64,000 nt of DNA from assembly GCF_001475935.1 (NCBI RefSeq), contig NZ_LDQA01000028.1, positions 124,001 through 188,000 of the forward strand, given 5' to 3'. Positions 43,555 to 52,662 of the stretch are shown piece after piece. Position 1 is the first letter of the stretch; each line of letters opens with the position of its first letter. Origin of the DNA: Aureimonas ureilytica. GTDB lineage: Bacteria; Pseudomonadota; Alphaproteobacteria; Rhizobiales; Rhizobiaceae. The position numbers were made by a program, and so were the translations under genes. The notes beneath the pieces were generated by a model that had not been told where the DNA came from, ran no database searches, and saw nothing but the letters and a program-made list of their open reading frames with translations.

Positions 43555-45552
43555 TCCGCTCAGAGCATTCATGATCGCAAGGGCGCGGCCTCGAACCGCA
43601 TCGTTCGTCGTCCCCTTCGCCTGCGCGGCCTCGAGCACGGCGCGCGCTGCGCGTGGGTCGGTCTCCATTAGGGCTTGAGCAACACGGTTCAGAACCGGCG
43701 GCGGCAGGCCCTTTCCCTCGTTCAACGCCTGGGCGACGAGGGACATGGCAGCAGCGACCGGCCGACCTTGCAGCAGAGCGCTAAAGGCGCCGGGATCGAA
43801 GCGCGCCATGTCCGCCTGATCGGCCAGATTGTCAGCCGTCTTGGAGTTGCCCAACGCGGCGTGGTTCGTCTCGAACATGGTCTGTTCGCGTCCGAGGCGA
43901 CGCATGAGCAGATCGCCCTCGCCAGGCGCTGCGAACGCCGGAAGCTCGCGGCGTGCACTTTCCGAGATGTAGGGCCGGACTGCGTTCGCCCCGGTGCCGG
44001 CCTTCCCTTCCGCTGCACGGATCTTTGGATCGAAGAAGCCGACACGCGCAGCGGCGCGGGCCTCGTCGTCAGGCAGCTGCTCGAACGCTACGAGGTTGTC
44101 GTCGACCCGAGTTCGCCCAGCGTCCATTTTACGGCCCAGGCCAACTGCATCGACTCGCGCTGACGACGTTTTGTACGCGTCTCGGGCAGCAGCATAGGTC
44201 GGCGACGTGCGCGCCAAGGCATCATCCAGAGCCTGCTGAACGGGCAGAAGCGCTTCGACTTCGCCGCCTCGATTGTTGTCCGCCGCGTCTCGGATCATTC
44301 GGTCGAGGTTTGTCTTCGCGCGGAAGGCCTGACCAACATTCGATGCAGTCAGGTTCTCTCCTGCGAGATAGGACCGAGCCGTCTTGAGGGCTTCGCGGAT
44401 CGGATCGCGCAATTGCGCCTCGCCGGCCTCGATCGAGGAACGGACAGAAAGGTCGGTCGGCACCGCGCCTTGCGAGCGCGCGAACTGGTCAGCAAGAGGA
44501 CTGATGCGGCTGTTCGCCTGCGCCACCGCGCCGTTCACGTCGATGGGCGCGGTCTCACTCATGACAGGGCCATAATTGATGCCAGCCTCAGTCGATCGAA
44601 GGTTCTCAAGGGCCGTCTTGTATTCGTCAGCTGTCATCGGCGAGCCTGACGCGTCGGAGAATGCGCCGGCCACCCGTCGCCCCTGCTCCATCTGGCGGGC
44701 CTCCAGCGCTTCGACGACACCCTGTCGGGCATCATTCGGCGTCCGCGTCACGGTGGACAGCATCCGCCGCCCAGAATGCCCGATCGCGTCGGCCACGTTG
44801 AACGCCATCTGGCCGTCCGACGACGCGTCCTCCAGTCGCTGCACCACGTCGTCGGCAGACACGCCGCCGCGCCGCATGGCATCGGATAGGGCGTTGTTGG
44901 CGAAGCCCTGCGGCCGAACGCGTGACATGAGCGGCGCGATAAGGGGTTTCGCTGCAGCAGTTGCGCCGGCCACCGCATAGGGGGCGGCAGACCCAAGGGC
45001 GAAACCGCCACCAATGCCTGTGACCGCGCCCCCAAGGCGTCCTTCAAAATCCTCGCCAGCGCCCACTCCCTGAACCCCGCCCATCAGCGCGCCGTCGATA
45101 CCTGACGTGAACGCAGTCCGAGCAAGACCGGCCCCGCTGCGCGCAGCATTTGCAGCCATGGACAGACCCGCGCCCGCCAGCCCGACCCCTTGCGCCACGC
45201 CGCCCGCGATCTGGCCGCCGAGATAGGCGGTCGGATATTCCTTCTGCGCCCCGGCGAACTCGTCTCGGTTGGTCTTCAGCAGCTCGTCATAGGATCGACC
45301 CCGCCGGCCCGGCAGCTTGTCCAGTGCCCAATCAATGCCGGACGCGGCTTCATCAAGAAACGGGATGCTGTCGAGCGCGCCCAGGATCGCCGCGTCCGCG
45401 CCGGACTGAACGCGCGGATTCGAGGGCTTCTGAGGTTCGGGTTTGGGTGCGCCGTAGTGCGAGCGCATCGCGGTCTCGATCACATCGCCGGGCGTTCCTT
45501 CGGGGAACGAGAACGACGAGCCATCCGGCCCCTGAATGCGGATTTCCGCCAT
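43525..45552 (-). CDS. Phage internal virion / DNA ejection protein
   Basis: 675 residues. A short N-terminal domain ('MAEIRIQGPDGSSFSFPEG', 'TPGDVIETAMRSHYG') resembles the first strands of other phage ejection proteins. A Gly/Ala-rich hydrophobic stretch (about 110-210, 'GGQIAGGVAQGVGLAGAGLS') is compatible with membrane insertion during DNA entry. The remainder is a long helical region. It follows the muralytic ejection protein with an ATGA overlap, so it occupies the T7 gp15/16 zone. Confidence 0.72.
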   Translation of the reverse strand: MAEIRIQGPDGSSFSFPEGTPGDVIETAMRSHYGAPKPEPQKPSNPRVQSGADAAILGALDSIPFLDEAASGIDWALDKLPGRRGRSYDELLKTNRDEFAGAQKEYPTAYLGGQIAGGVAQGVGLAGAGLSMAANAARSGAGLARTAFTSGIDGALMGGVQGVGAGEDFEGRLGGAVTGIGGGFALGSAAPYAVAGATAAAKPLIAPLMSRVRPQGFANNALSDAMRRGGVSADDVVQRLEDASSDGQMAFNVADAIGHSGRRMLSTVTRTPNDARQGVVEALEARQMEQGRRVAGAFSDASGSPMTADEYKTALENLRSTEAGINYGPVMSETAPIDVNGAVAQANSRISPLADQFARSQGAVPTDLSVRSSIEAGEAQLRDPIREALKTARSYLAGENLTASNVGQAFRAKTNLDRMIRDAADNNRGGEVEALLPVQQALDDALARTSPTYAAARDAYKTSSARVDAVGLGRKMDAGRTRVDDNLVAFEQLPDDEARAAARVGFFDPKIRAAEGKAGTGANAVRPYISESARRELPAFAAPGEGDLLMRRLGREQTMFETNHAALGNSKTADNLADQADMARFDPGAFSALLQGRPVAAAMSLVAQALNEGKGLPPPVLNRVAQALMETDPRAARAVLEAAQAKGTTNDAVRGRALAIMNALSGSGAGRLAAP

Positions 45553-47807
45553 CACATCGGCTCCATCTTACCGGTCGCAGGGTTCCAGCGGTAGTTGCCC
45601 GCCGCCGGGGCGGTTGCGGCGGGAGCCGAGGCCTGCGCGGGAGCGGCACCCTGCGCGCCCTGACCGGCCATCATCTCGACCTTGGCGACGCCTGAGCGAA
45701 CTGCATCGCGGAACTCGGCAAGCGCCGCCCGGAACTGCTGCTCGCTCTGGGCGGTGGACAGCTGCGCCATGGCGGCTTCGGCACGCTGGCTTTCGAAGTC
45801 GGTGATGGAGCCCTGCCCGCGCAGGAACTCGCGCGCCTGAAGGAAGGTCTGCCCTTGAAGGCGCTCGAGCTTCTTGTCGAAGTCCACCGCCCCTTGTCGG
45901 AAGCTTGGAAGGCGCCCCTGGAAGGATCCGACCGAGCTATCAAGGTTCGGGTCGTCGAGCACACTCTGAATCTGCGCGTCGATCTGCGATGCGACCTGCC
46001 GGACGGTGCCAAGGCTGGCGACAGCATCACCCTTGCTCTTGCCCTCAGCCTTGCCCAACTCGGTGTCGGCCGCCGCGCCCCGATTGTCCTTCGGAACCTG
46101 CCCCACAGGCTGGCGGGTGATCGGATCGTAGAGGACATAGTGCGTCCCGGCATCGATCTTGATGGGCTCTTTCGACAGCGTGACGCCCTCGGGCATTGCA
46201 GTTCGATAAGCCTTGCCGTCCTTCCCCAACTGGATCAGGACCGGGTTGCCTTTCTCGTCGATGCCGTATTGCGGATTCAGGCCGAGGTCGCTCGGGGCAG
46301 CGCCAGGGGCGACCGGGATCTGATGCGTTTCGCCGGTCATGGGGTTGAAGAGCGTGTCGTCGTCGAGGCGCTGCCACTGCTTCAGGGCGGCGTCTTGGCG
46401 CGCATAGCCTTCCTGACGGACGCGATCCTGGTAGGCGCGCTGATCCAGCGTGTCGGCGCGATCGTAGGCGCGAGCCTGCGACAGCTGCGACTGCCGCTGC
46501 GTCTGCTGGAGCATCATGGTCGCCAGCTGGCGCTGCTCGTCTGACGCCCACGGGTTGGAGATGATCGACATGAGCAGGCGCGGATCAGCACCGCCGGCTT
46601 GCGCCATCTGCACCGGGGCCGGCGCGGGCGGTTCGGTCGCGAGCGGCGGGGCCTGCCCGCCAACATCACGCAGCCCGGCCCAATTGTCCTGCGGCGGCAC
46701 CGGGTTCGCGCCGACCTCGCGCGGTGCGGGGAGCGGCTGAAGGCTGGGGTTCAGCGCGGCAGCGACGGGCGACAGGCCGGCGGTCTTCGTAGGTGCGCGA
46801 CCGGAATTGAGCGCCGAGGCGACCGGTGACATGCCGGCAGCAGCCATTCCCTGCCCGACAGCCAGATTTCGCGGGTCGATCGCCTCGGCCATGCCGGCGG
46901 ATGGATCAAGGCTCGCTACCTGCACCGGGCCGCGCTGGGGGGCTGGCGCGGGCGCAGCGTCCTGCTGCTGGCCGAAACCCATGCCGGCAAGGCGCTGGGC
47001 GTGGCCGAAACGATTGTCCCATCCGTGGCCGCCGGTCGGGTTCGCCGCGCTCCAGCCGGCGGGGCGCTCATAGGAGATGCCCGCCGCAGCCGCCGACTGG
47101 ATGTCCCGCGCGTTCTTCAGCTGCTCGCCGGCTCGCGCTTCGGAGCCCCAGCCCGGAAGGCTGCGCCATTCGGGATCGCCAAGACCCATTTCGTGCAGCG
47201 TGAAGTCCAGCTGGGCGTTGATGTCGCCAACGTCTCGGCCGGTGCCTTTGGCGAACGCCATCAGGTTCCGCGCGCGGTCGCCGTTGGCCTGCATGATACC
47301 GATGCTGTCAGAGCCGTCCTGCCCGTCGCCGGCATTGCGCGCGCCCGTGTTGAGCGAGCTTTCCTGAATGAGGTTGCCCGTGAAGCCTGCCGCCTGATGA
47401 GGGGCCAAGCCTTTCCCCAGGTAGTAGTTCATCACGTAGTCTTCGCGCTCGGCGGGCTTGAGGTTCGCCATCGCCTGACCGCTCGGGGTCGGGCTCGCGT
47501 CCGCAATCGCGCCGGTCGCACCGCCATAGCCGGCTCCTGCGCCGAAGGACGAGCCAGCGCCGGCAGACAGCTGGCCCCAGATATCCTTCTGCTTCTCGGC
47601 CTGAAGCGCCTCGCCCTCCGCGACCTTGTTCTGTGCCAGCCGGTACTGAAGCGCCTTCGCGACCGCGCCTAGCCCCTCGCCGACATTCCGGGGCGTGGAC
47701 GAGCGCGCCGCGCCCGCCAAGATCGCTTCAGCGACTGCCCGGTTTCGGCGAAGGCTCTCGGGCGTCTGGCCGGTGTCGCCGCCGAAAATGAACGAGTTGA
47801 GCGACAT
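45552..47807 (-). CDS. Virion-associated muralytic ejection protein (phage tail lysozyme domain)
   Basis: 751 residues. N-terminal virion module (1-75) shared with the small protein at 42559. A phage tail lysozyme-like domain at about 118-260 has 'HQAAGFTGNLIQESSLNTGA' (catalytic-type Glu149), 'GSDSIGIMQANGDRARNLM' and 'RFGHAQRLAGMGF'. Then Pro/Gln-rich linkers and a long helical C-terminus. It probably opens peptidoglycan during DNA entry, as T7 gp16 does. The start overlaps the preceding TAA (TAATG). Confidence 0.78.
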   Translation of the reverse strand: MSLNSFIFGGDTGQTPESLRRNRAVAEAILAGAARSSTPRNVGEGLGAVAKALQYRLAQNKVAEGEALQAEKQKDIWGQLSAGAGSSFGAGAGYGGATGAIADASPTPSGQAMANLKPAEREDYVMNYYLGKGLAPHQAAGFTGNLIQESSLNTGARNAGDGQDGSDSIGIMQANGDRARNLMAFAKGTGRDVGDINAQLDFTLHEMGLGDPEWRSLPGWGSEARAGEQLKNARDIQSAAAAGISYERPAGWSAANPTGGHGWDNRFGHAQRLAGMGFGQQQDAAPAPAPQRGPVQVASLDPSAGMAEAIDPRNLAVGQGMAAAGMSPVASALNSGRAPTKTAGLSPVAAALNPSLQPLPAPREVGANPVPPQDNWAGLRDVGGQAPPLATEPPAPAPVQMAQAGGADPRLLMSIISNPWASDEQRQLATMMLQQTQRQSQLSQARAYDRADTLDQRAYQDRVRQEGYARQDAALKQWQRLDDDTLFNPMTGETHQIPVAPGAAPSDLGLNPQYGIDEKGNPVLIQLGKDGKAYRTAMPEGVTLSKEPIKIDAGTHYVLYDPITRQPVGQVPKDNRGAAADTELGKAEGKSKGDAVASLGTVRQVASQIDAQIQSVLDDPNLDSSVGSFQGRLPSFRQGAVDFDKKLERLQGQTFLQAREFLRGQGSITDFESQRAEAAMAQLSTAQSEQQFRAALAEFRDAVRSGVAKVEMMAGQGAQGAAPAQASAPAATAPAAGNYRWNPATGKMEPM

Positions 47808-49084
47808 TATGCGGCCTCCTGCATCACGCGGGCATAGTCCACAGCCTTGAAGCCGTCCGGACGATCGATGACCGCCTCGGGCACGACAGAAGCTACCTCG
47901 TCGGCCATGAAGCCCAGCTGGACCGCCCCCTTCCCGCCGTAGCGATAGGTGTAGACGCCGAGACCGCGCGGGCCGGTGCCGACGCGGCGAATGTCGGACT
48001 TCAGGCGACGGTCGGACGCCATGATTGCCGCCGAACCGAGGCTGAACAGGCCGCCCAGCGTGCTCTGCTTCTGTGCCTGTTGCTGCTGCCAAGCCGCCAT
48101 GCGGGACTGATAGTTCTGCTGGACGAGGCCGGCATAATCGACGGTCGGGATAGAAGCGGACTGCGGGTTGACGAAGTTGGGCGTCGAGACCTGGGAGCCG
48201 GACGTGAGTGCGGAAATCTCGTTCAGGGGCTGGTTCCGAAGAGCGAACATCTCGTTCAGCGCGTTCTGGCGCTGCGTGTTCGCCGCGTTGAAGCGGTTCG
48301 TCTGCGAGGCCTGCCGGCGGTCTTCCAGATTGTTGTTCGCGTCCGTCGTCGTCTGATCGTTGGCGAACATCTGTTGGAGCGCGGAGTTCGAGAAGCTGGC
48401 GCGCTGTGCTTCCAGCCCGGCAAGGCGCGACTGTTCCTGCCCCGCGCCGAGAATGATCGACGTGCGCTGATCGCTCACGCCCCGGTTATAGTCGTCCATC
48501 GCAGACTTGTAGGCCTCGGAGCCCACGCGAATGCCCTGGTTCGCGAGCGAGGTTTCGAGCGCGCTGCGGTCGCGGGTCAGCTGCGTGTTGGCGCGGGTGA
48601 ACATGGCATCCTCGACCCGCTGCCGATCGGCCGAGAAGTCGGTGCCATAGGTCGTCGCCAGCTGCGGACCGCTGCCATACTGCTTGTAGTTCGCCGCCTG
48701 GATCGTAGACGCATCGCCGCCGGCCGGGAGCCCATCCGCATTCACGGGCCGCGCCAGATACCCGCCCAGAAAGCCGGACTGCTGGTTGGCGATCTGTGCG
48801 AGGTTCAGGGACGAGGCGTCGTTCTGGTCCTTGATCGCCTGCTGCGCGCCTGAAAGCGTCTGCGTCGCGGTGTAGCGCGGGATGTTGTAGGTCCGGCCGG
48901 TCGTGGGATCGGTGAACGCGGAGGTGCCGGTCTGGCTGAACGACAGGGTGCCGTCCGGCGTGACCTGATTGTAGTTCTGGAGCGCGTTGTTCGCGATGGC
49001 CGTTGCGACGTTCGTTCCGGTCTGCGCCGCCGCCGTCTGTGCCGGATCAGGCGCCTGCGGAGCGCTCCCGCCCTTCTTGCCCAT
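47807..49084 (-). CDS. Phage virion protein with C-terminal S74 auto-chaperone domain, gp14 position
   Basis: 425 residues. The first ~345 are Gln/Asn/Ala-rich and helical ('AQTAAAQTGTNVATAIANNA', 'RDRSALETSLANQGIRVGSE'), typical of an internal virion protein. The C-terminal ~70 residues form an S74-type intramolecular chaperone: 'SDRRLKSDIRRVG' with Ser357 and Lys362 at the spacing of the known catalytic dyad, then 'YTYRYGGKGAVQLGFMADEV'. S74 domains normally trimerise fibres and cut themselves off. It overlaps the GNAT gene by 38 bp. Confidence 0.78.
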   Translation of the reverse strand: MGKKGGSAPQAPDPAQTAAAQTGTNVATAIANNALQNYNQVTPDGTLSFSQTGTSAFTDPTTGRTYNIPRYTATQTLSGAQQAIKDQNDASSLNLAQIANQQSGFLGGYLARPVNADGLPAGGDASTIQAANYKQYGSGPQLATTYGTDFSADRQRVEDAMFTRANTQLTRDRSALETSLANQGIRVGSEAYKSAMDDYNRGVSDQRTSIILGAGQEQSRLAGLEAQRASFSNSALQQMFANDQTTTDANNNLEDRRQASQTNRFNAANTQRQNALNEMFALRNQPLNEISALTSGSQVSTPNFVNPQSASIPTVDYAGLVQQNYQSRMAAWQQQQAQKQSTLGGLFSLGSAAIMASDRRLKSDIRRVGTGPRGLGVYTYRYGGKGAVQLGFMADEVASVVPEAVIDRPDGFKAVDYARVMQEAA

Positions 49085-49520
49085 GCGTGGCCCCCTTCTG
49101 AAAGCGGCCCGAGCGCCAAGCGTCGTCCGTCAGCGTGAAAATGATCTCTCCCTCGTCGCGACCGCGCAGGCGAGGAATGAAAAACTCCGCAAACCCGAAA
49201 GCGCGAAGGATACGATGAAGGTGCGTGTTGCGCTCGGAGACGCGCAGGGCGACCAATTGGCAGCCGATGCCCTCGAACGGGTAGCGGAAGATGGCGTCGA
49301 GCACCGGACGCGTCAGCCAGCGGCGCGACAGGCTGGCCGAACTCATCTCGATCACGCCGGCCTCGGGCTCCCATCCATGGTAGAGAACCCCGGCGACGAG
49401 CCGCCCGTCGTCGTCGAGGACCCCGATCCCACGCGCGTTGGCGAAGGCGGTTCGGTCGTTCGGCAGCATCATCGACACGAACTCGATCACGGCTCGGTCG
49501 TCTCCGTAGAGAAGCCGCAT
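49047..49520 (-). CDS. GNAT-fold acetyltransferase-like virion-region protein (T7 gp13 position)
   Basis: 157 residues. GNAT-like sequence: 'ARGIGVLDDDGRLVAGVLYH', 'SRRWLTRPVLDAIFRYPFE', 'QLVALRVSERNTHLHRILR' and 'AFGFAEFFIPRLRG'. T7-like phages encode a GNAT-like protein (gp13) at the same place, between tail tube B and gp14. Whether it acetylates or acts structurally is open. ATGA overlap with the upstream gene. Confidence 0.75.
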   Translation of the reverse strand: MRLLYGDDRAVIEFVSMMLPNDRTAFANARGIGVLDDDGRLVAGVLYHGWEPEAGVIEMSSASLSRRWLTRPVLDAIFRYPFEGIGCQLVALRVSERNTHLHRILRAFGFAEFFIPRLRGRDEGEIIFTLTDDAWRSGRFQKGATHGQEGRERSAGA

Positions 49521-51130
49521 CAGACGATCACCCCGCCCGGCTCGTAGCTGACATCGATGCTCAGAAGCTCGGTGTCGGGAATGGCCGTCAGCGCGCCGGT
49601 GATCTGGACCTGATACTGCATCACCGTGCCGCTCAGGCCGATCGAGACCCATGCCTGCATGATCGAGGCGGGCGGCTCGGGCGCATCCCATTTCGCCTCA
49701 TCCCATTTGCCGGCGTCCCATTCATTCGCGGTGACATTGGTTGCGGTCGGCGGCGGCGCGGGTAGCGCGGTCTGATAGTCCATCGAGGCCGACACTCGGT
49801 CGATGAAGGGCGTGGACGAGCGATAGGTGGCGCGCGCCTGCCGAACCGACTTCAGCACGCCGCGCGAGCCGAGGTGATCCGGGTTGCCGATCAGCGTGTA
49901 ATAGATCGCCGCGCCATCGTCGTTGCCGCCGATCTCGGCTTCCTTGATCCGCCCGTCGCCGGTCCCAAAATAGAGCCGGCCAGCGTGCAGCAGCAGGCAG
50001 CGCACATCCCAATTCGTGTAGCGGCACCACGCGCCGGTCACGGTGTTGACGACGAACGCGGACGGCTCCTGCCCAGGCGCGGCAATCGGCGTCGAGACGA
50101 TCGCATAGCCCTTCTCGGGCCACTTCACGACCTCCCAAGGGAGCGTTCGCCGATCGCGCGCCGCATCCTGCCAGTCGCGGAAGATCGGCTTGGAGATGGC
50201 TGCGAAGTTCAGGACGCTCGGGTCTTTGTTCACCGCCTCGCTCAGCGGGATCATGCCGTCTTCGGTCGCAATCACCAGATCGCCGCCGGCATACATGATC
50301 CCGCGCGGCCCAAGCGGGCGGGTGACCTCGTAGCGTCCCTGGAGAGACCATGACGACGCAGAGCTCGGGTCCGCGCCCGTGTAAACGGCGACCTCACCCT
50401 CTGTCGTGACGAACACGCATTTGTCGTCGAGCCCGTCGCCCGTGTCCACCGACCATGTTGCGCCGAACAGGAGCGCCCCGCCGCGCTGGAACACGCCGTT
50501 CATGTCGATCAGCTTGGCCTCGCCCGCGATCGAGTTGACCGGCAGATACCAAGCCCGCAGCGAATCTGCCTGGATGAAGAATTCCCGGTTCCGGTACACC
50601 CAGACATGCGACAGGAGGGAGGTCGAGACGCCCGTGATGGCCGGCGTCGATGTGCCGGTGATCTTCTTCCAGCCCTGCGACGGCTCGAACAGCAGGAGGG
50701 GGTCCGCGCCGTTGACGGCGGTCAGGAACGCGCCGCCCGAGGTCGTGAAGTTCTGGAAGGCGTAGTAGCCCTTGGTCTGCCCCGAGACCGCAGCGGCGGG
50801 CGGGACGACAGGATCGGCGGGCGTCGAGACATCGAAGATTGCGGTCTTGGACGCGGCGAACAGACGGCGCGCCGTCGATCCGTTGTAGGACATCAGGCTT
50901 GTGACGGGATCGCCGGCAAGCGAGATGGTCGCCCGTGTGATCGACCCGCCGCGCAGCGTGGCGCCGGTCTGCGTCGGCCGCCAATTGTCCATGACCAGAG
51001 CCGTGCCGGGCGATGCCATGGTCAGGTTCTCGGACGTGTTCCAGCCGCCGATAGGTGCCGGCAGGGTCGCAACGCGCGCACCACCGCCCCGCTTGCGGCT
51101 GGCGTTCATGGCGAGGCGGCGGCTCTTCAT
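49520..51130 (-). CDS. Phage tail tube/nozzle protein, beta-propeller-like (T7 gp12 position)
   Basis: 536 residues of beta-rich sequence with repeated W/G-containing blades ('PAPIGGWNTSENLTMASPGT', 'AVNGADPLLLFEPSQGWKKI', 'CVFVTTEGEVAVYTGADPSS', 'RCLLLHAGRLYFGTGDGRI'). Podovirus nozzle proteins of this type close the tail tip. It is directly after the head-tail adaptor with a 4-bp overlap. Confidence 0.7.
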   Translation of the reverse strand: MKSRRLAMNASRKRGGGARVATLPAPIGGWNTSENLTMASPGTALVMDNWRPTQTGATLRGGSITRATISLAGDPVTSLMSYNGSTARRLFAASKTAIFDVSTPADPVVPPAAAVSGQTKGYYAFQNFTTSGGAFLTAVNGADPLLLFEPSQGWKKITGTSTPAITGVSTSLLSHVWVYRNREFFIQADSLRAWYLPVNSIAGEAKLIDMNGVFQRGGALLFGATWSVDTGDGLDDKCVFVTTEGEVAVYTGADPSSASSWSLQGRYEVTRPLGPRGIMYAGGDLVIATEDGMIPLSEAVNKDPSVLNFAAISKPIFRDWQDAARDRRTLPWEVVKWPEKGYAIVSTPIAAPGQEPSAFVVNTVTGAWCRYTNWDVRCLLLHAGRLYFGTGDGRIKEAEIGGNDDGAAIYYTLIGNPDHLGSRGVLKSVRQARATYRSSTPFIDRVSASMDYQTALPAPPPTATNVTANEWDAGKWDEAKWDAPEPPASIMQAWVSIGLSGTVMQYQVQITGALTAIPDTELLSIDVSYEPGGVIV

Positions 51131-51810
51131 GGCGCGTCCGAGACTTTGCCGGGCCAGGTGTTGCCCCGCGCGCGGCACGTGTTGCCACTGACGATCGAGA
51201 GCGAGCCGCGATCCCGGCGCATCAGCTGCGCAAGCAGGATCTCATAATCGGAAAGCTCGGCCGTGAAGTCCTGCTGCTTGGCCTGCTTCCAGAGATAGAT
51301 GGTGCAGAGCTTCAACAGGCGCTCGTCGAGGACGAACGTGTCGGTGTCATCGGTGAAGGCCGTCTTGTTGCCCGAGACGATCGTGTTCTTCACGTAGAAG
51401 AAGCGCGCAGTCTCGCTCGACGACATCACCGGGCGGATGTGCAGCTGGTCGCCGAAGAGGCACCAGACGCCGTTGTGAGGGACGACAGGCCGGGTGTCGA
51501 GCGCCAGCCAATCGTCCGCGTCCGCCAGATGGATGATGTTGTCCCGCACGCGGCTCGACCAAAGCGCGCCATCCATCTTCATGCGTCGGAAGTCGGACGG
51601 TAGGTCAAAGGCGTCCGCCGTCCCGTTGCCGGTGATCGTGTGGGTGCGCAGAAGCCGCTGCCAGTCGAAGGCGTCGGCGATGGTGGCCGCCGCCTCGTTG
51701 ACGACGGCCTGCATCTCCGTCCACTGCCGGTCTGTGCTGGCGAAGACGGTGCTGGGGCTGGTGAGACCGAGCACCATGCTCGCCGCCTGGACGACGGACA
51801 GGACGGTCAT
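51127..51810 (-). CDS. Phage head-tail adaptor (T7 gp11 / P22 gp4-like)
   Basis: 227 residues. Starts with 'MTVLSVVQAASMVLGL' and has 'MQAVVNEAAATIADAFDWQR', 'FDLPSDFRRMKMDGALWSSR' and 'LLKLCTIYLWKQAKQQDF', the layout of podovirus adaptor rings: an N-terminal helical bundle, a beta core and a C-terminal helical part. Joins portal to nozzle. Confidence 0.78.
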   Translation of the reverse strand: MTVLSVVQAASMVLGLTSPSTVFASTDRQWTEMQAVVNEAAATIADAFDWQRLLRTHTITGNGTADAFDLPSDFRRMKMDGALWSSRVRDNIIHLADADDWLALDTRPVVPHNGVWCLFGDQLHIRPVMSSSETARFFYVKNTIVSGNKTAFTDDTDTFVLDERLLKLCTIYLWKQAKQQDFTAELSDYEILLAQLMRRDRGSLSIVSGNTCRARGNTWPGKVSDAP

Positions 51811-52583
51811 CAGGCGGCCTCAGCCGTCAGCAGGGCGCGCAGCTTCGGCAGACCCCATTCCGGCTTGAACGAGACGCCCCGCTTCTCCAGTTCGGCGCGG
51901 ATCGTGTCGGCGTCGGCGGTGTTCACGTCGAAATCGTCGCTTGCTGCAGCCTTGGGCGCGCCGAGCAGGCCCTTCAATTCTGCCAGCTGATCGCGCAAGC
52001 TTTCGAGTTCGAGGTCGCGCGCCGCCTCGCGCGCCGCCGCATCTGCCGCGCCGACGTTTTCGAGGAACAGCTTCGCCTGGGTGCGCAGATCGCGCATGTT
52101 CGGCAGGCGGACGCGATCGATTTGGGATTCGGAGAGGTCGCGGACCTCTTCCACGCTACGAATGCCGACCTGACGGAAGACTTCGACCTGATCGGCATTG
52201 ATGCCGGGCCACGCGGCGAGCGGCGTGCCGCTGGAGGGAAGCTCTTGGCCCTTCATCCACGCCTCATAGGCGGGCTCGATCTGCGACCAGCGCGCCGTCA
52301 TGAAGGCGAGCTTTGCGCCTTCCTCGTCGTTGCCCATGCGCTCAGGGTCGGGCCGCAGATGGCGAATGCGCTCGATGTTCTTCGTGTTCAGCGGCGAGTG
52401 CGCGGGCGCGTAGATCGCCCAATCCTCCCGCTGCATCTCCATGACGCGCCGGCCCTTCTCGTCGACCAGGAAGCCCTTGTCGTCCACCGTGTCGTTCAGC
52501 GGGTCGGTGCCGTGCTTCGGCAGCTTCTCGTAGGTCGTCTTGAAGCCCAGAACCCGGATCACGGGCTTTTCGTCGTTCGCCAT
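51810..52583 (-). CDS. Phage hypothetical protein with helix-hairpin-helix-like segment
   Basis: 257 residues. The central region 'WPGINADQVEVFRQVGIRSV' and 'EEVRDLSESQIDRVRLPNMR' looks like a helix-hairpin-helix. The C-terminal region has a coiled coil ('DLELESLRDQLAELKGLLGA') and a second short HHH-like motif. It lies between the decoration protein and the head-tail adaptor. Not recognised; a head-completion role is possible. ATG 52583 has AGGAG upstream. Confidence 0.6.
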   Translation of the reverse strand: MANDEKPVIRVLGFKTTYEKLPKHGTDPLNDTVDDKGFLVDEKGRRVMEMQREDWAIYAPAHSPLNTKNIERIRHLRPDPERMGNDEEGAKLAFMTARWSQIEPAYEAWMKGQELPSSGTPLAAWPGINADQVEVFRQVGIRSVEEVRDLSESQIDRVRLPNMRDLRTQAKLFLENVGAADAAAREAARDLELESLRDQLAELKGLLGAPKAAASDDFDVNTADADTIRAELEKRGVSFKPEWGLPKLRALLTAEAA

Positions 52584-52604
52584 CGGGCGCTCCTGTCTCG
52601 GAAA

Positions 52605-52634
52605 TGAAAAAGGGCGGACCCGGAGGCCCGCCCT
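52605..52634 (-). terminator. Late-region terminator with TTTTTCAT tail, after the decoration gene
   Basis: Perfect 7-bp stem AGGGCGG / CCGCCCT with a 10-nt loop (52611-52634), followed on the minus strand by TTTTTCATT. It separates capsid genes from tail genes. Confidence 0.75.
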
Positions 52635-52662
52635 GCGTTCCATCTGTCGTGTGCGACCCCGA

